Of a stretch of DNA of 64,000 bases, positions 19,048 through 26,847 are shown in pieces. This stretch comes from an uncultured Eubacteriales bacterium. GTDB lineage: Bacteria; Bacillota; Clostridia; Lachnospirales; Cellulosilyticaceae. Each line of letters opens with the position of its first letter. Within the stretch, counting starts at the first letter, position 1. Under the pieces are notes generated by a model. That model did no database searches and was not told where the DNA came from. It was given only the letters and a program-made list of their open reading frames with translations. A program made the translations under genes and the position numbers. Where the stretch lies: positions 19,888-83,887 of the forward strand of contig URVM01000014.1 in NCBI GenBank assembly GCA_900551325.1, written 5' to 3'.

Positions 19048-20883
19048 ATGTGTGGTTTTTGTGGCTTTGTAGATACAGAACTTGAGGATAAAAAATCAGT
19101 ACTCACAAGTATGATGAATAAGATTATTCATCGTGGTCCTGATAGTGATGGGCAGTTTATTGACGATTCAGCTGCTTTAGGGTTTAGACGTTTAAGTATT
19201 ATTGATTTAGAGGAAGGTTCTCAACCTTTATATAATACAAATAAGACTTTAGTTCTTACTTTTAATGGTGAGATTTATAACTATCAAACTATTCGTGAGA
19301 CACTCATTCAAAAAGGTTATGAGTTTAAAACTCATACAGATTCAGAAGTACTTGTTCATGGATATGATGAATACGGTACAGACTTACTTTCTCATTTAAG
19401 AGGTATGTTTGCATTTGTTATTTGGGATCGTGAAAAACAAATGCTCTTTGGTGCACGTGACTTTTTCGGTATTAAACCTTTTTACTATTATACAGAAGCG
19501 AATCGCTTTGTATATGGTTCTGAAATCAAATCTATTTTAGAACATCCTTCTGTGAAAAAGGAACTTAACGAAGAAGCTCTTGAAAACTATTTAACTTTCC
19601 AGTATTCAGCTACACCTGAAACTTTCTTTAAGGGAATTTTCAAATTACCTCCAGCTCACTTCTTTACTTATAAAGACGGTCAGTTAGATATAAAAAGATA
19701 TTGGGAACCTACCTTCATGGAAACTGAAGGATCTTTAGATGAATATGTAAATATGATTGATCAAACTATGAAAGAATCTATTCAAACACACAAAATTAGT
19801 GACGTTGAAGTAGGTTGTTTCTTATCTAGTGGTGTTGACTCAAGCTATGTAGCTAGTTGCTTTAAAGGCGATAAAACCTTTACTGTAGGTTTTGATAATG
19901 AACAATACAATGAAATTAGCTACGCTAAAGAACTCTCAAAAGAAATTGGTATTGAAAACTTCCATAAAGTTATTACACCAGAAGAGTATTGGTCTTCTCT
20001 TACTAAAGTACAATATCACATGGACGAGCCTTTAGCTGACCCTGCTGCAGTTGCTCTTTACTTCGTAAGTGAACTAGCAAGCAAGCACGTTAAAGTTGTT
20101 CTATCTGGCGAAGGTGCTGATGAACTCTTTGGTGGATATAATATTTATAAAGAACCTGTAGATAATGCTAAATATCATACTTTACCACAAGGCCTTAGAA
20201 CTTTCCTTGCTAAACTAGCAAAAGCTCTTCCTTTCGATTTCAAAGGCAAAAACTACCTTATTCGTGGTGCTCAAACGATTGAAGAACGTTTCATAGGAAA
20301 TGCTTATATGTTCTCTGTAGATGAGCGTAAGAAATTACTTAAAATTTCTACACCTGCAAAAGAACCACAAGCACTTACAGCACCTTTCTATGCAAAGGTA
20401 AAAGATAAATCAGATGTAACAAAGATGCAGTACTTAGATATGCATATGTGGCTTGCAGGAGATATTCTCCTTAAAGCAGATAAAATGAGTATGGCACATT
20501 CACTTGAACTACGTGTACCATTCTTAGACAAAGAAGTTTGTCGTCTTGCTACTAAGATACCTCTTCGTTATCGTGTAAACAAAGAAAATACCAAATATGC
20601 AATGCGCCTAGCAGCTAAACGCAATATGCCTGCTGCTACTGCAAACAAGAAAAAACTTGGCTTCCCTGTACCAATTCGTGTTTGGCTTAAAGAAGACAAA
20701 TACTACAATATTGTTAAAGAAGCCTTTACAAATCATGTGGCTAAGAAATACTTCAATGAAGATATGCTCATCAAACTTTTAGATGATCACAAAAACGGAG
20801 CTAAAGATAATAGCCGTAAAATCTGGACTATTTTCATGTTCTTAGTATGGTATAACCAATACTTTACAGAAGAAGTTGCTTAA
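19048..20883 (+). CDS. asnB: Asparagine synthase (glutamine-hydrolysing)
   Basis: AsnB makes asparagine from aspartate, glutamine and ATP. The start was moved to 19048 because the nucleophile Cys must be residue 2 after Met removal (MCGFCGF) and AAAGGAG lies at the right distance. The 611-residue protein has the N-terminal Ntn glutaminase (RGPDSDG, FNGEIYNYQ) and the C-terminal synthetase with the ATP-pyrophosphatase loop SSGVDSSY and SGEGADELFGGY. It is monocistronic, with about 200 nt of AT-rich leader and a strong terminator. Codon use is rich in C-ending codons, as in the nearby ABC-F gene, which hints at high expression. Confidence 0.96.
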   Translation: MCGFCGFVDTELEDKKSVLTSMMNKIIHRGPDSDGQFIDDSAALGFRRLSIIDLEEGSQPLYNTNKTLVLTFNGEIYNYQTIRETLIQKGYEFKTHTDSEVLVHGYDEYGTDLLSHLRGMFAFVIWDREKQMLFGARDFFGIKPFYYYTEANRFVYGSEIKSILEHPSVKKELNEEALENYLTFQYSATPETFFKGIFKLPPAHFFTYKDGQLDIKRYWEPTFMETEGSLDEYVNMIDQTMKESIQTHKISDVEVGCFLSSGVDSSYVASCFKGDKTFTVGFDNEQYNEISYAKELSKEIGIENFHKVITPEEYWSSLTKVQYHMDEPLADPAAVALYFVSELASKHVKVVLSGEGADELFGGYNIYKEPVDNAKYHTLPQGLRTFLAKLAKALPFDFKGKNYLIRGAQTIEERFIGNAYMFSVDERKKLLKISTPAKEPQALTAPFYAKVKDKSDVTKMQYLDMHMWLAGDILLKADKMSMAHSLELRVPFLDKEVCRLATKIPLRYRVNKENTKYAMRLAAKRNMPAATANKKKLGFPVPIRVWLKEDKYYNIVKEAFTNHVAKKYFNEDMLIKLLDDHKNGAKDNSRKIWTIFMFLVWYNQYFTEEVA

Positions 20884-20900
20884 TTATCATTTTAGATAAA

Positions 20901-20937
20901 GAAAGGGACGAGGATATATGCTATCCTCGTCCCTTTC
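20901..20937 (+). terminator. Intrinsic terminator of asnB
   Basis: A 16-bp perfect stem, GAAAGGGACGAGGATA and its complement, follows the asnB stop by 17 nt and leads into T-rich sequence. Confidence 0.88.
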
Positions 20938-20940
20938 TTC

Positions 20941-21110
20941 TTAGTTTTACTTAATCATTTTGATTTATAGTTTTACTATATAATTCTACTTTAGAAACTC
21001 TATAAATTCTAAATTATAAGTATACCTTATAATTCTATCTTTAATTTTATTCTATAATTTCACTTTGCAATTTTACTTTATACTCTTGTTACTAAACTAA
21101 TTAATGGTTT
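20941..21110. repeat. T-rich degenerate repeat in the asnB-HIT gap
   Basis: The 265-base gap between asnB and the HIT gene contains no open frame of note. From about 20960 to 21090 it shows several loose copies of a motif like ATAATTYTACTTTA (for example ATAATTCTACTTTA, ATAATTCTATCTTTA, CAATTTTACTTTA). It looks like low-complexity drift or a decayed minisatellite, and I see no regulatory site in it. Confidence 0.4.
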
Positions 21111-21148
21111 ATCTTATTTTATCACCACTTTATATTCTATTTATTGTA

Positions 21149-21562
21149 TTATAAGTGACTCTTAATAAGTTCAGCAATCTCTGCTAATTCCTCAAGTGTA
21201 GTATCCATATTAGATGTTCTATTAAGTACAATCTTATCTTCTTTAAACCTTGGTATAATATGCATATGGAAATGGAAAACAGATTGTCCTGCTGCTTCTC
21301 CATTATTTTGTATAATATTAATACCATCTGCTTTAACTGCCTCTTTTATAGCCTTTGCTATACGTTGTGCTAAAGGATAGAGCTTTTGACTAATTTCTAC
21401 TGGAAGTTCAAATAAATTCTCATAATGTCCTTTAGGTAAAATAAGTACATGACCTTTTGATGCTGGAAAACGATCTAAAATCACCTTAAAGTCCTCATCT
21501 TCATACACTTGAAAAGATGGTATTTCTCCATTTAAAATTTTACAAAATATACAATCGCTCAT
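21149..21562 (-). CDS. HIT family nucleotide-binding protein (HinT-like)
   Basis: A 137-residue histidine-triad protein with the HxHxH motif HFHMH at residues 97-101, the CIFCKILNGEIPS opening of the HinT branch (including the two cysteines of a possible metal site) and the KGHVLILPK strand. Such proteins hydrolyse purine nucleoside phosphoramidates and related adenylates in the cytoplasm; the physiological substrate is unknown. It is followed by no close partner and preceded by an unrecognised gene on the same strand. Confidence 0.93.
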   Translation of the reverse strand: MSDCIFCKILNGEIPSFQVYEDEDFKVILDRFPASKGHVLILPKGHYENLFELPVEISQKLYPLAQRIAKAIKEAVKADGINIIQNNGEAAGQSVFHFHMHIIPRFKEDKIVLNRTSNMDTTLEELAEIAELIKSHL

Positions 21563-21590
21563 TTTTAAAATCCTTCTTTCTTTAGTAAAT

Positions 21591-22019
21591 TTATTTATTT
21601 TCAGTTAACATCTTAACTATTCTAGTTTGATATATATATTCATCACTTAACATGGAATTAATCATTTTATATAAAGTAAAATCTTCTATAGGTTGACTAA
21701 TATGAGCCATAAGCTGAATATTACCCGCCACTGCTTCTAATCTATTATTAAGCTCTTGTTGTGCTGAATAACTCATCATTATATTATGTTTAAAAGGATC
21801 TATTTTAATTTCCTCATTTAAATACTCTTTACAAATATCTTGAATCATACGTTCGTGCTTGTACTGGTCTTGTACACGTTCATGCATCCACTTTCTTTGT
21901 GTCGGCCTAGCAAGTATTTGTAGTAATCTTTCTTCTATCATTCTTTGCTTTCGCTTTGTAATAACAAGTTCTTCAAATAAGCTATACATTTGCTTATTAC
22001 TTATTCCTTCTAAATTCAT
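21591..22019 (-). CDS. Unrecognised helical protein
   Basis: I do not recognise this family. From the preferred start at 22019 (AAAGGGGG lies 5 nt before it, while it touches the ATG at 22025) the protein is about 142 residues, highly charged and predicted all-helical, without membrane segments. It has regular helices such as KRKQRMIEERLLQILA and QDQYKHERMIQDI with scattered His/Glu pairs (HERMIQ, HISQPIED). That pattern would be compatible with a four-helix ferritin-like bundle, but this is only a guess. It precedes the HIT gene on the same strand with a 28-nt gap, so the two may share a transcript. Confidence 0.6.
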   Translation of the reverse strand: MNLEGISNKQMYSLFEELVITKRKQRMIEERLLQILARPTQRKWMHERVQDQYKHERMIQDICKEYLNEEIKIDPFKHNIMMSYSAQQELNNRLEAVAGNIQLMAHISQPIEDFTLYKMINSMLSDEYIYQTRIVKMLTENK

Positions 22020-22079
22020 GAACATCCCCCTTTAACAATCCTACTGTAATTTATATGAGATGTCCTAATTATTTATACG

Positions 22080-23210
22080 TTACATAGCCTTGAAAACTTG
22101 ATCTAACTTAGATAAAATTGCAAAATTTCCTCTTACTTTTAATTTCCCTATCATAAAGGCTTTTTGATAAGTAATTTGTTTTGTTAATACTTGTGTCAAT
22201 ATCTCTGATGTAGTTGTAATTTCAATAGTTGGTGACTCTACTATACCTTCTATATAATTACAGTCTCCATCTTTAATAACTATAGCACCATTTTCATTTA
22301 CATCTGTTACTAAATACTGTATAACCATATTCATTTCTCTATTATGTTGTCCAATAAAATAGTGAGGTATATGATGTAATCTAGCTTTACCACCTTGAGG
22401 CTGAATATGGTTTCTAGGATGGCTATAGGTAACTTGGGACATATGAACAAACTCTTCATCACTTTTCTTCATTTGGCTTTTTAAAAGCTGTGTAAGTTCT
22501 TGAATATTTTGTTCCTTAGTAGATAAATCTACACCTGGCTTACTCTCTATTCTACTTTCTACCTTATTCTCTATTCTATTTTCTATTTTATCTTCGTACT
22601 TAGTTTCAGTGCCTAATATTTCAGTTAAAGTCTTAATAGTCTTTCCTGGGATACGCTCACTCTTAGTATTATGTTGTTGCTTCATTAATAGATAAGCTTG
22701 GCGTTCACTACTCATTATGTAAGTACGTCCCTGTCTTATAATGCGGTAAAAAGTCTCCACATTCTTCTCTAAACTACCCTTAACTTCATCAATAATCGTA
22801 GAGGAATTGAGTGCCATATTCCCACCATCTGTACCACCTAAAATCCCCCATATTTCAATGATTTTATTGGCCGCTTGCTTTTCTCCCATAAAATCACTAT
22901 AAGTAAGTGCAAATAAAGGCTTACTTCCCACTGACTCTTCCCACTGTGTCATATGTTCAAAAAAGTTTTGCATAGCACTATGCATTCCTGCAATATGTAC
23001 CCCCGAAATGGCTACAATTCCATCACTTTCTTCCATCATTCTAGCTATTTTCCCAAACCCCTCACTTTTTACTCCTTGATAGTAAGGTATATGCTCTAAC
23101 TCTACTGTTTTAACTTCAACTTCTAATTCACGCAATACATTTGATATTATTTCTTTACTTTTTTGTAATGTAGGTTCTATACAATTAGCAAGCAAAAGTA
23201 AGATTTTCAT
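22080..23210 (-). CDS. Flavodoxin-like oxidoreductase fused to an SCP2-like domain
   Basis: A 376-residue two-domain protein. Residues 1-160 resemble an NAD(P)H-dependent FMN reductase/flavodoxin fold (MKILLLLANCIEPTLQKS as first strand and phosphate loop; DGIVAISGVHIAGMHSAMQNFFE as the second flavin-contact region). Residues 205-255 form a charged, repetitive linker (ENRIENKVESRIESK). Residues 265-376 look like an SCP2/sterol-carrier-type domain, with VTDVNENGAIVIKDGDCNYIEG and a C-terminal FMIGKLKVRGNFAILSKL. The substrate is unknown. The pairing suggests a flavin enzyme handling a hydrophobic compound, which is inference. Confidence 0.72.
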   Translation of the reverse strand: MKILLLLANCIEPTLQKSKEIISNVLRELEVEVKTVELEHIPYYQGVKSEGFGKIARMMEESDGIVAISGVHIAGMHSAMQNFFEHMTQWEESVGSKPLFALTYSDFMGEKQAANKIIEIWGILGGTDGGNMALNSSTIIDEVKGSLEKNVETFYRIIRQGRTYIMSSERQAYLLMKQQHNTKSERIPGKTIKTLTEILGTETKYEDKIENRIENKVESRIESKPGVDLSTKEQNIQELTQLLKSQMKKSDEEFVHMSQVTYSHPRNHIQPQGGKARLHHIPHYFIGQHNREMNMVIQYLVTDVNENGAIVIKDGDCNYIEGIVESPTIEITTTSEILTQVLTKQITYQKAFMIGKLKVRGNFAILSKLDQVFKAM

Positions 23211-23285
23211 ATTTTACTTCCTTTCATATTGGCTAACTCATATCTTTAAATACATTATAACTAATATAAGATTTAAATTAAAGTC

Positions 23286-23975
23286 TTAAAGATATCTAGC
23301 AGCCTTTCCTGGATAGTAAGCTTTTAGTTCTTCTATCTCCCAATAGACAAAGAATATTTTACGTTTTAAAGTTATATGAAGTATATCCTTTGCTTTAAAG
23401 TGATACATCCAGTCTTTACGCATAAGTACTTTACAGTATTTATTATTGCTTAATTTTCTAAGCGCAATATAACCTTCATCATTAATTTCTTCAACACAAA
23501 AAAGACCTTGTTCGTACATGGCCATGCTGTCTTTACGCATTTGCTTTTCTTTGTAGTCTTTGTAGCTTTCTAAATCTATTACAGTTGGGGTTATACTAAG
23601 AATAGGATCTCCTATCATTCTACGTACAATCTCATTTACCTTATATACTCTTAAATATTCTTCTCCATAATAGTCAAGTACGATAGGAGTATTCTCTTCG
23701 CTATTATACTTTCTATGAATAAAGGTGAGTAAATCTTGTACTGTATAAGCAATATTAAAAGCTTCCTCTACCTTTAAGTATTTTTTACGTTTAGGTACCC
23801 ATACAGCTAGGAAGTAATCAAGAGCTTCTATATAACCACGTTGTTTAACAATGGCATACTTATGTTCTTCCACAAAACTAAGTAATAGTTCTAAGCCTTG
23901 TTTTTGCAAACTAAATATATAACTATTGGTCTTAATGTAGTCAATATAATCTCTAATCTCATTAAGTAAATTCAT
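23286..23975 (-). CDS. Unrecognised conserved-looking protein
   Basis: I do not recognise this family. The 229-residue protein has no signal peptide or membrane segment. Its N-terminal half is helical and rich in Tyr and Lys (RDYIDYIKTNSYIF; FVEEHKYAIVKQRGYIE), and its C-terminal half is probably beta-rich (CKVLMRKDWMYHFKAKDILHITLKRK). It has its own start just downstream of the DnaA-box region, with the terminator-like hairpin at 24067-24086 lying about 90 bases before it. A regulatory or phage-type role is possible but not supported. Confidence 0.55.
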   Translation of the reverse strand: MNLLNEIRDYIDYIKTNSYIFSLQKQGLELLLSFVEEHKYAIVKQRGYIEALDYFLAVWVPKRKKYLKVEEAFNIAYTVQDLLTFIHRKYNSEENTPIVLDYYGEEYLRVYKVNEIVRRMIGDPILSITPTVIDLESYKDYKEKQMRKDSMAMYEQGLFCVEEINDEGYIALRKLSNNKYCKVLMRKDWMYHFKAKDILHITLKRKIFFVYWEIEELKAYYPGKAARYL

Positions 23976-24059
23976 TGCTTGCCTCCAAACTAAAGGTTTT
24001 CCTAAATATGGTTTCTTTTTAGTTTATACAAGACAAGCAAAATTTATACATATTAGCAT

Positions 24060-24158
24060 AAAAAAATGACCACATACATGTGGTCAAAAGTCAGGATTGA
24101 TTTAAGTGTGTTCGAATTATACACAGAGATGTGAGCAATTAATCCACAACTCTATCCA
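24060..24158 (-). ncRNA. Putative small RNA of about 100 nt
   Basis: A consensus promoter (24193-24165) fires on the minus strand into sequence with no usable open frame, and about 75 nt after the predicted start an intrinsic terminator follows. That terminator is a 9-bp perfect hairpin, TGACCACAT paired with ATGTGGTCA (24086-24067), and then seven T. The predicted transcript carries TTGTGGAT twice near its 5' end. No known RNA family is recognised. An alternative is that the promoter serves the 23975 gene and the hairpin is an attenuator. Promoter and terminator are seen; the RNA itself is inferred. Confidence 0.55.
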
Positions 24159-24330
24159 CAACAAATTATATCATCTATCTCTATATGTGTCAATATATTC
24201 TTACAACTTACTACATTTGGTACTAGTTTTAAGAATATATCTATCAAATGTGTATAAGTTTAATATTATGCACAATATGTTAATAAAATAGATTAGTTAT
24301 ACACATTATTATTCACACATTTGTGTATAA
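24117..24330. promoter_or_regulatory. DnaA-box cluster
   Basis: Six perfect matches to TTATNCACA lie within 214 bases: 24117-24125, 24249-24257 (reverse), 24266-24274, 24297-24305, 24309-24317 and 24322-24330 (reverse). Two one-mismatch sites, TAATCCACA (24140-24148) and CTATCCACA (24152-24160), add to these. The boxes form two groups flanking an AT-rich stretch that contains the promoter at 24165-24193. Such density is far above chance even in AT-rich DNA. Known precedents are oriC, DnaA-titration loci (datA, the Bacillus DnaA-box clusters) and DnaA-regulated promoters. No dnaA, dnaN or rpmH is nearby, so a secondary cluster is more likely than oriC. Confidence 0.7.
24165..24193 (-). promoter_or_regulatory. 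Consensus promoter inside the DnaA-box region
   Basis: Minus strand -35 TTGACA (24193-24188), a 17-nt spacer and -10 TATAAT (24170-24165) match the vegetative consensus at all twelve positions. The nearest annotated start downstream is 190 nt away and behind a terminator-like hairpin. A DnaA-box-like site (24152-24160) covers the expected transcription start. Confidence 0.8.
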
Positions 24331-24348
24331 CTTTCTTATCAAAATAAA

Positions 24349-24380
24349 TTAGGCTACTATACTAAAGTATAGCAGCCTAA
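24349..24380 (-). terminator. Intrinsic terminator of the por operon
   Basis: A 15-bp stem with one mismatch (TTAGGCTGCTATACT on the minus strand) follows the porB stop by about 12 nt and is followed by T-rich sequence. Confidence 0.82.
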
Positions 24381-24391
24381 TTCCTTATTGA

Positions 24392-25324
24392 TTATTTTAA
24401 TTCTCCACATAATGTAAGGAGATTTTCCCATCTCTTATCTACTTCTTCTTGAAGTTCTGCAACTTTAGCAGGATCTTTTACAATATGGCGGAAACGACCT
24501 TGAGATTCTAACCAGTCTGAAATTGGACGTTTATTTTTAGGCATATAACTTAATTTATACACACCATTTTCTACTTCATAAAGTGGCCAAAAGCAAGTAT
24601 CTACTGCTAATTGCGCCATTTCAATAAGTTTTGGTGTATCATAACGCCATCCACGAGGACATGGTGCAAGAATATTTAAAAAGGCTGGCCCTTCTGTGTA
24701 AATAGCCTTTTCAGATTTCTCATAAATATCTTTGAAATTTCCAATAGGTGCAGTTTGCGCTATATATGGAAGGTTATGTGCTACCATTACAGCTGTAAGG
24801 TCTTTTCTAAATTGTTGTTTACCAGGTACAACTTTACCTGCTGGTGAAGTTGTTGTATCTGCATACTTAGGTGTTGCAGAAGAACGCTGAATACCTGTAT
24901 TCATATAAGCACCATTATCATAACATACATATACCATGTCATGACCTCTTTCCATTGCTCCTGAAAGAGATTGAATACCTATATCATAAGTACCACCATC
25001 ACCACCAAATGCGATAAACTTATAAGTATCATCTATTTGTCCTGTCTTTTTCATATTCACATAAGCTGCTTCTGCTCCTGCACAAGTTACAGCAGAGTTC
25101 TCAAAAGCTGAGTGAATAAATGAATCTTTCCAAGCTGTATACGGATAAATAAATGTAGAAACCTCTAAACATCCTGTTGCTGATGTAATTACCGCTTTAT
25201 CTTCTGGCTTTAAAGCACGGAGCACACTACGTGCTACAACTGGTGCGCCACAACCAGCACACATACGATGCCCACCAGTTAATCTTTCTGGTTTAAGACT
25301 TGTCTCTTTTAAATTGTATGCCAT
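24392..25324 (-). CDS. porB: Pyruvate:ferredoxin oxidoreductase, beta subunit (thiamine diphosphate-binding)
   Basis: PorB binds thiamine diphosphate and holds one 4Fe-4S cluster. From the preferred ATG at 25324 (AAGGAGG before it) the protein is 310 residues, with the cluster cysteines in HRMCAGCGAP, the diphosphate/Mg2+-binding region GGDGGTYDIGIQSLSGA and the NGAYMNTGIQRS loop. A further cluster Cys lies in ILAPCPRGW. The start overlaps the porA 3' region only if the longer frame is used. The subunit set decarboxylates pyruvate to acetyl-CoA and reduces ferredoxin. Confidence 0.95.
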   Translation of the reverse strand: MAYNLKETSLKPERLTGGHRMCAGCGAPVVARSVLRALKPEDKAVITSATGCLEVSTFIYPYTAWKDSFIHSAFENSAVTCAGAEAAYVNMKKTGQIDDTYKFIAFGGDGGTYDIGIQSLSGAMERGHDMVYVCYDNGAYMNTGIQRSSATPKYADTTTSPAGKVVPGKQQFRKDLTAVMVAHNLPYIAQTAPIGNFKDIYEKSEKAIYTEGPAFLNILAPCPRGWRYDTPKLIEMAQLAVDTCFWPLYEVENGVYKLSYMPKNKRPISDWLESQGRFRHIVKDPAKVAELQEEVDKRWENLLTLCGELK

Positions 25325-25337
25325 CAGTTTCCCCTCC

Positions 25338-26528
25338 TTAACATTTCGCATCTACTACGCCTAAGTAGCGATATGGATCGTCTACTTTGTCGCAAGTTAA
25401 GATTTCTGCAAGATCAGTGTATACTTTTTCGATATCATCAACACGTACATCACGTCCACCTAAACCATAAATATAGTTTACAATAAGTGGTTTTCTTTCT
25501 TCGTAATACATTGCACTACATACTTCGTTAAAGAGTGGTGCACCTTTACCATTGAAACCATCACATTTATCCATAATAGCTATAGCCTTACAATGTGCTA
25601 ATGTACTAGCTAATTCTTCTGCTGGGAATGGACGGAATACTCTTAACTTGATTAAACCTACCTTTTCCCCTTTTGCACGTAGTTCATTTACAACCGCTTT
25701 TGCTGTACCAGCTGTAGAACCAATAAGAACAATTGCTCTTTCGGCATCATCCATCATATATTCTTCAAATAAACCGTATTTACGGCCTGTTAACTTCTCA
25801 AATTCTTCAGATACTTCTAAAATAACTTCTTTAGCTTTTCTCATACCTTCAGCTTGGTTACGCTTATGCTCAAAGTAGTAGTTTGGAAGATCAAGAGGAC
25901 CTACTGCAATAGGGTTAGCTGCATTTAGAAGATAATGCTCTGGTCTATAAGTTCCTACAAAATCTCTTACTTTATCATCTTCAAGTAAGTCAATGTTTTC
26001 AATAGCATGTGAAGTAATGAATCCATCATAACAGTTCATAACTGGTAAAAGTACATCTTTATGTTCACCAATTCTAACTGCCATAATTTGATTATCATAA
26101 GCTTCTTGGTTATTTTCCCCATAAATTTGAATCCAACCCGAATCACGAGCTCCCATAGAATCTGCATGATCATTATGTATATTAATAGGGCCTGAAAGTG
26201 CACGGTTTACTGTTGCCATAATAATAGGCAACCTACTTGATGCTGCAATATAAAGCATTTCCCACATAAGTGCTAAACCATTTGCAGAAGTTGCAGTCAT
26301 TGAACGTACACCTGCAGCACATGCGCCAATACATGCTGACATTGCTGAGTGCTCTGATTCAACAGGTACAAACTCTGTATCTACTTGGCCGTTATTTACA
26401 AAGCTTGAGAAATATTGAGGTACTTCTGTTGAAGGTGTAATAGGGAATGCTGCTACAACTCCTGGATTGATTTGTCGCATTGCAACGGCAACGGCTTCGT
26501 TACCAGATAATTTCTCGCGAATCGCCAT
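25338..26528 (-). CDS. porA: Pyruvate:ferredoxin oxidoreductase, alpha subunit
   Basis: PorA forms the pyrimidine-binding half of the active site. The 396-residue protein shows the start GNEAVAVAMRQINPGVVAAFPITPST, the conserved EFVPVESEHSAMSACIGA and TATSANGLALMWE stretches, and the C-terminal domain with KLRVFRPFPAEEL. Length is typical of the four-subunit type. It lies between porD and porB, with a GGAGG site before its ATG. A close relative, 2-oxoisovalerate oxidoreductase, cannot be fully excluded, but the gene order and motifs favour pyruvate. Confidence 0.95.
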   Translation of the reverse strand: MAIREKLSGNEAVAVAMRQINPGVVAAFPITPSTEVPQYFSSFVNNGQVDTEFVPVESEHSAMSACIGACAAGVRSMTATSANGLALMWEMLYIAASSRLPIIMATVNRALSGPINIHNDHADSMGARDSGWIQIYGENNQEAYDNQIMAVRIGEHKDVLLPVMNCYDGFITSHAIENIDLLEDDKVRDFVGTYRPEHYLLNAANPIAVGPLDLPNYYFEHKRNQAEGMRKAKEVILEVSEEFEKLTGRKYGLFEEYMMDDAERAIVLIGSTAGTAKAVVNELRAKGEKVGLIKLRVFRPFPAEELASTLAHCKAIAIMDKCDGFNGKGAPLFNEVCSAMYYEERKPLIVNYIYGLGGRDVRVDDIEKVYTDLAEILTCDKVDDPYRYLGVVDAKC

Positions 26529-26544
26529 AACTTTTTCCTCCCCC

Positions 26545-26847
26545 TTATGCTCTTACCATATCGATTGCGTCAAATGGGCAAACTTCTGCACATACACCAC
26601 AACCTTTACAGTGATCATAATCTATACCTACCATTTTTTTATCTGCTGCTAAAATTGAACTATCAGGACAAACTGGAAAACACATTAAGCAATGCTTACA
26701 TTTTTCAGTATTCCATTCAGGTTTATCTGCTCTCCATCCCCCTGTTTCATAGTAATGAGCATTACCTGCACTTGTTACAACTCCACCTTGTGTGGTTTCT
26801 TGCCAAGGTGTAAATGGTTCAATAATACATTTATCTTTATTTGACAT
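26545..26847 (-). CDS. porD: Pyruvate:ferredoxin oxidoreductase, delta subunit (2x 4Fe-4S)
   Basis: A 100-residue ferredoxin-like subunit that passes electrons from the catalytic centre to ferredoxin. It has two cluster motifs: CKHCLMCFPVCPD (about residues 50-62) and CKGCGVCAEVCPFD (about residues 80-93). The N-terminal stretch EPFTPWQETTQGGVVTSAG is typical of PorD. Its ATG overlaps the porC stop as TAATG, so the two are translationally coupled. Confidence 0.96.
   Translation of the reverse strand: MSNKDKCIIEPFTPWQETTQGGVVTSAGNAHYYETGGWRADKPEWNTEKCKHCLMCFPVCPDSSILAADKKMVGIDYDHCKGCGVCAEVCPFDAIDMVRA

Noticed and set aside
24106..24291. 61-codon plus-strand frame in the DnaA-box region
   Set aside because: GTG start with no ribosome binding site and a low-complexity product; the frame covers DnaA boxes and a promoter on the other strand.
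24117..24330. Chromosomal origin of replication
   Set aside because: Box density would allow it, but no dnaA, dnaN, recF, gyr or rpmH gene is nearby and gene direction does not turn at this point; kept as a DnaA-box cluster.
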